A stretch of 64,000 bases of DNA from positions 4,836,001 through 4,900,000 of the forward strand of contig NZ_CP150218.1 in the NCBI RefSeq assembly GCF_037969875.1, given 5' to 3'. Below the pieces are notes generated by a model that saw nothing but the letters and a program-made list of their open reading frames with translations, was not told the origin of the DNA and did no database searches. The stretch's first letter is position 1. Every line of letters begins with the position of its first letter. The translations under genes and the position numbers were made by a program. Origin of the DNA: Paenibacillus sp. FSL R7-0337 (GTDB taxonomy: Bacteria; Bacillota; Bacilli; Paenibacillales; Paenibacillaceae). Positions 61,492 through 64,000 of the stretch are shown here, piece after piece.

Positions 61492-61546
61492 TTAACTTCG
61501 GATTCCCTGATTGGAGCCGCTGAAAGCGGTAGGAATCCGAAGTTAA
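61492..61546. repeat. perfect 15-bp inverted repeat with inner hairpin
   Basis: TTAACTTCGGATTCC (61492-61506) and GGAATCCGAAGTTAA (61532-61546), with CCGCT-GAA-AGCGG inside. No T tail, so a REP-like unit or RNA structure is more likely than a terminator. Confidence 0.65.
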
Positions 61547-61726
61547 AGGCGAACGCTACCGCTCCTCCAGTTCCAAAATTCCTCTCCGTTCCGTCCTAAC
61601 CTCCCCCAGAGAAGATTAAACTTCAAAAAGACAACAGGCCTACCCAGTGGGGCGGGGCGGCAGAAAAAGCGCGAATAAGCTTAGAGCTTCGCGCTTTTCT
61701 TCTTTTTGGGACATCCAAACCGCAGA

Positions 61727-61864
61727 CCCCAGACCCCAGACCCCAAACCCCAAACCCCAAACCCCAAACCCCAAACCCCAAACCCCAAACCCCAAACCCC
61801 AAACCCCAAACCCCAAACCCCAAACCCCAAACCCCAAACCCCAAACCCCAAACCCCAAACCCCC
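61727..61864. repeat. 7-bp tandem repeat (CCCCAAA)n
   Basis: About 17.7 uninterrupted CCCCAAA units (61741-61864), preceded by two to three CCCCAGA units. Very uniform, so recently expanded. Non-coding: no start site fits, and the region lies between ubiA and a lipoprotein gene. Confidence 0.95.
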
Positions 61865-62005
61865 ACGCTAAACACCACTCACGTACGCTGCGCTGCGTTC
61901 GTTTGTTCAGCAAAACTTCAATTAACATGAGCTTTAAGTGGATATTGGATGGGTATAGAAAGAATAGGTCTTGGAACATCCAATTTCTTGAAGGAGGAAT
62001 ACCAA

Positions 62006-62968
62006 TTGAACAACAAACTGGTGCTCAGCCTTATTGTGGCTTGTGCTGTGCTGTCGGGTTGCGCTTCGGACGCCAATACAGCGAAGCCTGATAACACTCC
62101 GACTGCTGCTGCACCCACTGTCGCTGCAACTGTTCAACCTACGGCAGAGATTACTCCTGCCCCGACAACTACTCCTACTGAAGCACCTAAGGCAGAGCCT
62201 ACGGCTGCGGAGAAGCTGGCTCTGGACTACATCATTACATATGTGAACAATTCGGATGTGGCGGCGAAAAAGAAATTTGTGGCTGAACATCTCCATCCCG
62301 GTGTGCAGGCTTTGTTCAAAGAAGCCCAATTGACGGAGACGGAGCCAGAGCTTAAAGTGCTTAGACCCAAGGTCATTGAATCTACAGAGTATACAGATGA
62401 CAATGGGGCAAAGGTGGATGCGGTACTGCTTCAGGGTGAAAAACGGTCGAATATGTACAATGAGGTTATTGTTCTAATTGCAGATAACAAAATCTTCAGG
62501 GCTATGGAAGCAGTGGAGAAAGTCGAATTTGACCATCTCCGCAGCAAGTTCAAAGCACCGGTTCCTGCTGTGACGTTACCGCCCCTGACGGTGCTGGATG
62601 AATTGGTCAACTTTATCATTGTCGATGTGTGGAACAAAGGCTTCGCTGAGTTCCATTATTATTCCAAGAACGGGAAGAACAGTGTCGGCGAAAAGATGGA
62701 TATTCAGGCAACCATGGAGCGGTTAGCTGTTGCGATGGCCCACAAGAAAGAATCCGACAGCTACATCGCAGGCCTGGGTGCTGAATATGACGATGTGAAG
62801 AAAGTATGGGCACCGCTATCCCAAGAAACTGACCGCTTGTACGCGCAGCTCCTCACTGGCCCGCCCATGCCCAAAGATCCCAATACTAAGTTTGATACCG
62901 AGGCATTCCGTCAGTACAGGGATGATTTTCAGGAGAAGATAGATACGATGCTGCTTGAAAATGAATAA
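62006..62968 (+). CDS. lipoprotein of unknown function
   Basis: 320 residues from TTG 62006, after AAGGAGGA. Lipobox VLSGC with Cys near residue 19. A Pro/Thr/Ala-rich linker (TPTAAAPTVAATVQPTAEIT) follows, then a helical and beta-mixed domain (residues about 70-320). No recognised enzyme motif. Anchored to the outer face of the membrane. Confidence 0.75.
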   Translation: MNNKLVLSLIVACAVLSGCASDANTAKPDNTPTAAAPTVAATVQPTAEITPAPTTTPTEAPKAEPTAAEKLALDYIITYVNNSDVAAKKKFVAEHLHPGVQALFKEAQLTETEPELKVLRPKVIESTEYTDDNGAKVDAVLLQGEKRSNMYNEVIVLIADNKIFRAMEAVEKVEFDHLRSKFKAPVPAVTLPPLTVLDELVNFIIVDVWNKGFAEFHYYSKNGKNSVGEKMDIQATMERLAVAMAHKKESDSYIAGLGAEYDDVKKVWAPLSQETDRLYAQLLTGPPMPKDPNTKFDTEAFRQYRDDFQEKIDTMLLENE

Positions 62969-62974
62969 ACAAAA

Positions 62975-63030
62975 GGGCGCCCCTGTTACAGGACGCCCAG
63001 GCTGCCAGGAAAGTTCTGGCAGTCTTTTTT
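62975..63030 (+). terminator. double intrinsic terminator
   Basis: GGGCGCCCCTG-TTA-CAGGACGCCC, then GCTGCCAG-GAAAGTT-CTGGCAGTC and a run of seven T residues. Confidence 0.85.
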
Positions 63031-63122
63031 TGTTGTAGTTGTATTGGAAACTATAGTTTCCTGATGCTGTGGAAAGATGTATAAATTTGTAGACAAGAGG
63101 GATTTCAACAGCTAAAAATTGA

Positions 63123-63146
63123 ATGTATGCGAAAAACAGCATACAT
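63123..63146. repeat. REP-like palindrome, copy 2
   Basis: ATGTATGC-GAAAAACA-GCATACAT, same as 44764-44787, with the flanks matching for several more bases (TGTGCT here, TATGCT there). Confidence 0.7.
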
Positions 63147-63186
63147 TGTGCTAGCGCACAGGTTGTCACCACATTGTGCTGGTGCT

Positions 63187-64000
63187 TTAGCGGTCACGCC
63201 CGGCGAAGTATTGCAGCAGAGTCCTCAGGTCAGCATGCGCCGGGAAGCTGGAGAGCTGCTCCACAATCGCAGCAGCCCGGGACAGATAGTCCTGGCTGAC
63301 AGCCTCTGAGCGGACCAGGGCATCACTGCCCCTTACGAGCTCCAAGACCTGCTCGATGTCCGCAGGAGAAGAGTCAGGGCCTATTCTGCGGATGACAGGG
63401 GCAAGTTCGGCATCCTGTAAGGCGAAGAGCACAGGAAGGGTAACCTGGCCGTGGCGAAGATCACTGCCGGCCGGCTTGCCGAGGACATCCGCCGATTGCG
63501 TGAAGTCCAGGATGTCATCCTGAATCTGGAATGACATCCCCAGCGCTTCGCCGAAATCATAGAGAAGCTGGGCAGTCTCTGCACTGCTCTCCGCCGACAG
63601 TGCGCCTACCCGCAGGCAGGTAGCCATCAGCAGCGCGGTTTTGTTACGGGACTTCTCCAGATATTGCTCCAGTGTAAGATCATAATCGAAGGCATGCTCC
63701 AATTGCTGGTATTCACCGAGACATAGCTGGCCCGTAGCGACAGAGGACAAATCGTGAACGTAACGGTCCTTATCCCCGGTGTACTTGCTGAGCAGTTCAA
63801 TAATGCGGGCAGACATATAATTACCGATATGGACAGCGGATAGAATACCGGTCTTGATATGCAGCGCAGGCTCGCCCCGCCGCAGCTCGGCGTTATCAAT
63901 AATATCGTCATGAATCAATGAGGCCACATGGATAAATTCAGCCGCAGCGGATAATTGCAGGGTTCGGCGTCCGGCAGGCTTAGGACCAAACCGGCTGCCG
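63187..64000 (-). CDS. polyprenyl diphosphate synthase (heptaprenyl synthase component II-like), partial
   Basis: The frame is open from the right edge to the stop at 63187, so the N-terminus lies beyond the window (about 271 residues visible). First Asp-rich motif LIHDDIIDNAELRRG and second FQIQDDILDF are both intact. These are the DDxxD motifs that bind Mg-diphosphate in chain-elongating prenyl synthases. Supplies side chains for quinones. Convergent with the lipoprotein gene. Confidence 0.9.
   Translation of the reverse strand, partial: GSRFGPKPAGRRTLQLSAAAEFIHVASLIHDDIIDNAELRRGEPALHIKTGILSAVHIGNYMSARIIELLSKYTGDKDRYVHDLSSVATGQLCLGEYQQLEHAFDYDLTLEQYLEKSRNKTALLMATCLRVGALSAESSAETAQLLYDFGEALGMSFQIQDDILDFTQSADVLGKPAGSDLRHGQVTLPVLFALQDAELAPVIRRIGPDSSPADIEQVLELVRGSDALVRSEAVSQDYLSRAAAIVEQLSSFPAHADLRTLLQYFAGRDR

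Noticed and set aside
61623..61979. Open frames across the CCCCAAA array
   Set aside because: A 7-bp unit without stop codons gives open frames in all phases. The products are only repeats (such as PKPQTPN) and no start site is present.
1..64000. CRISPR arrays, integrase genes and replication origin
   Set aside because: I looked for regular 25-40-bp repeats with unique spacers, tyrosine or serine recombinases, and DnaA boxes or iterons. None was seen.

Overview
The window looks like a chromosomal segment of a Gram-positive Bacillota, most like Paenibacillus. This is inferred from strong AGGAGG-type ribosome binding sites, frequent TTG/GTG starts, LPXTG and WxL surface proteins, copper-amine-oxidase-like stalk domains, a Gx/ECF transporter set and U-tailed hairpin terminators. 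No rRNA or intact tRNA gene was found, so the genus is not proven.

Region A (1-16.3 kb) is a patchwork of small redox and xenobiotic-type units. Each pairs an oxidoreductase or hydrolase with its own regulator: an epoxide-hydrolase-like gene with MarR; SDRs with TetR; another SDR plus FAD monooxygenase and ABM monooxygenase with a second TetR; an ABM monooxygenase with HxlR; and COG2085 and NmrA-type dehydrogenases. Base composition varies from gene to gene, and gene fragments, an IS4 element and an IS66 remnant lie between them. Several palindromic operators sit exactly on readable promoters, and two regulators appear to be leaderless.

Region B (16.3-18.8 kb) is an IS66 element with a decayed tnpC. 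Region C (20.2-31.9 kb) is a long co-directional cluster. It holds three small proteins, a CpaF secretion ATPase fused to a TadZ-like domain, TadB, TadC, one pilin-like and two TadE-like proteins and CpaB. A WxL-type cell-wall set follows: two small WxL-like proteins, a WxL-interacting DUF916 protein and a 902-residue WxL protein with RCC1-like repeats. Stalk/CARDB secreted proteins and a CpaA prepilin peptidase at 35.2-39.5 kb probably belong to the same surface system. They are separated from it by an accessory insert with a P-loop protein, a Doc-type toxin-antitoxin pair and an IS3 element.

Region D (39.7-44.8 kb) is AT-rich. It carries an SMC/ABC-like ATPase with a variant Walker A motif followed by a YaaC-like protein, which is a candidate two-gene defence module. 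It also holds a cupin and a tRNA-Thr-like sequence that lacks its D arm. Region E (44.8-53.5 kb) has an ASCH protein, small membrane peptides, and a c-di-GMP-I riboswitch with terminator ahead of a PT-repeat LPXTG adhesin. It also has an alpha/beta hydrolase and an HD-GYP phosphodiesterase split from its HAMP membrane part by an in-frame amber codon. Riboswitch and phosphodiesterase suggest c-di-GMP control of the surface.

Region F (53.5-64 kb) is ordinary, well-packed chromosome. It contains a NusG-domain-II protein and Gx transporter (resembling the EetA/EetB pair), ecfA1-ecfA2-ecfT, a U32 peptidase, a class III aminotransferase, a UbiA prenyltransferase, a lipoprotein and, on the other strand, a polyprenyl diphosphate synthase running off the right edge. 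The gene set fits quinone/isoprenoid supply and possibly extracellular electron transfer. A telomere-like CCCCAAA tandem repeat lies between the prenyltransferase and the lipoprotein.
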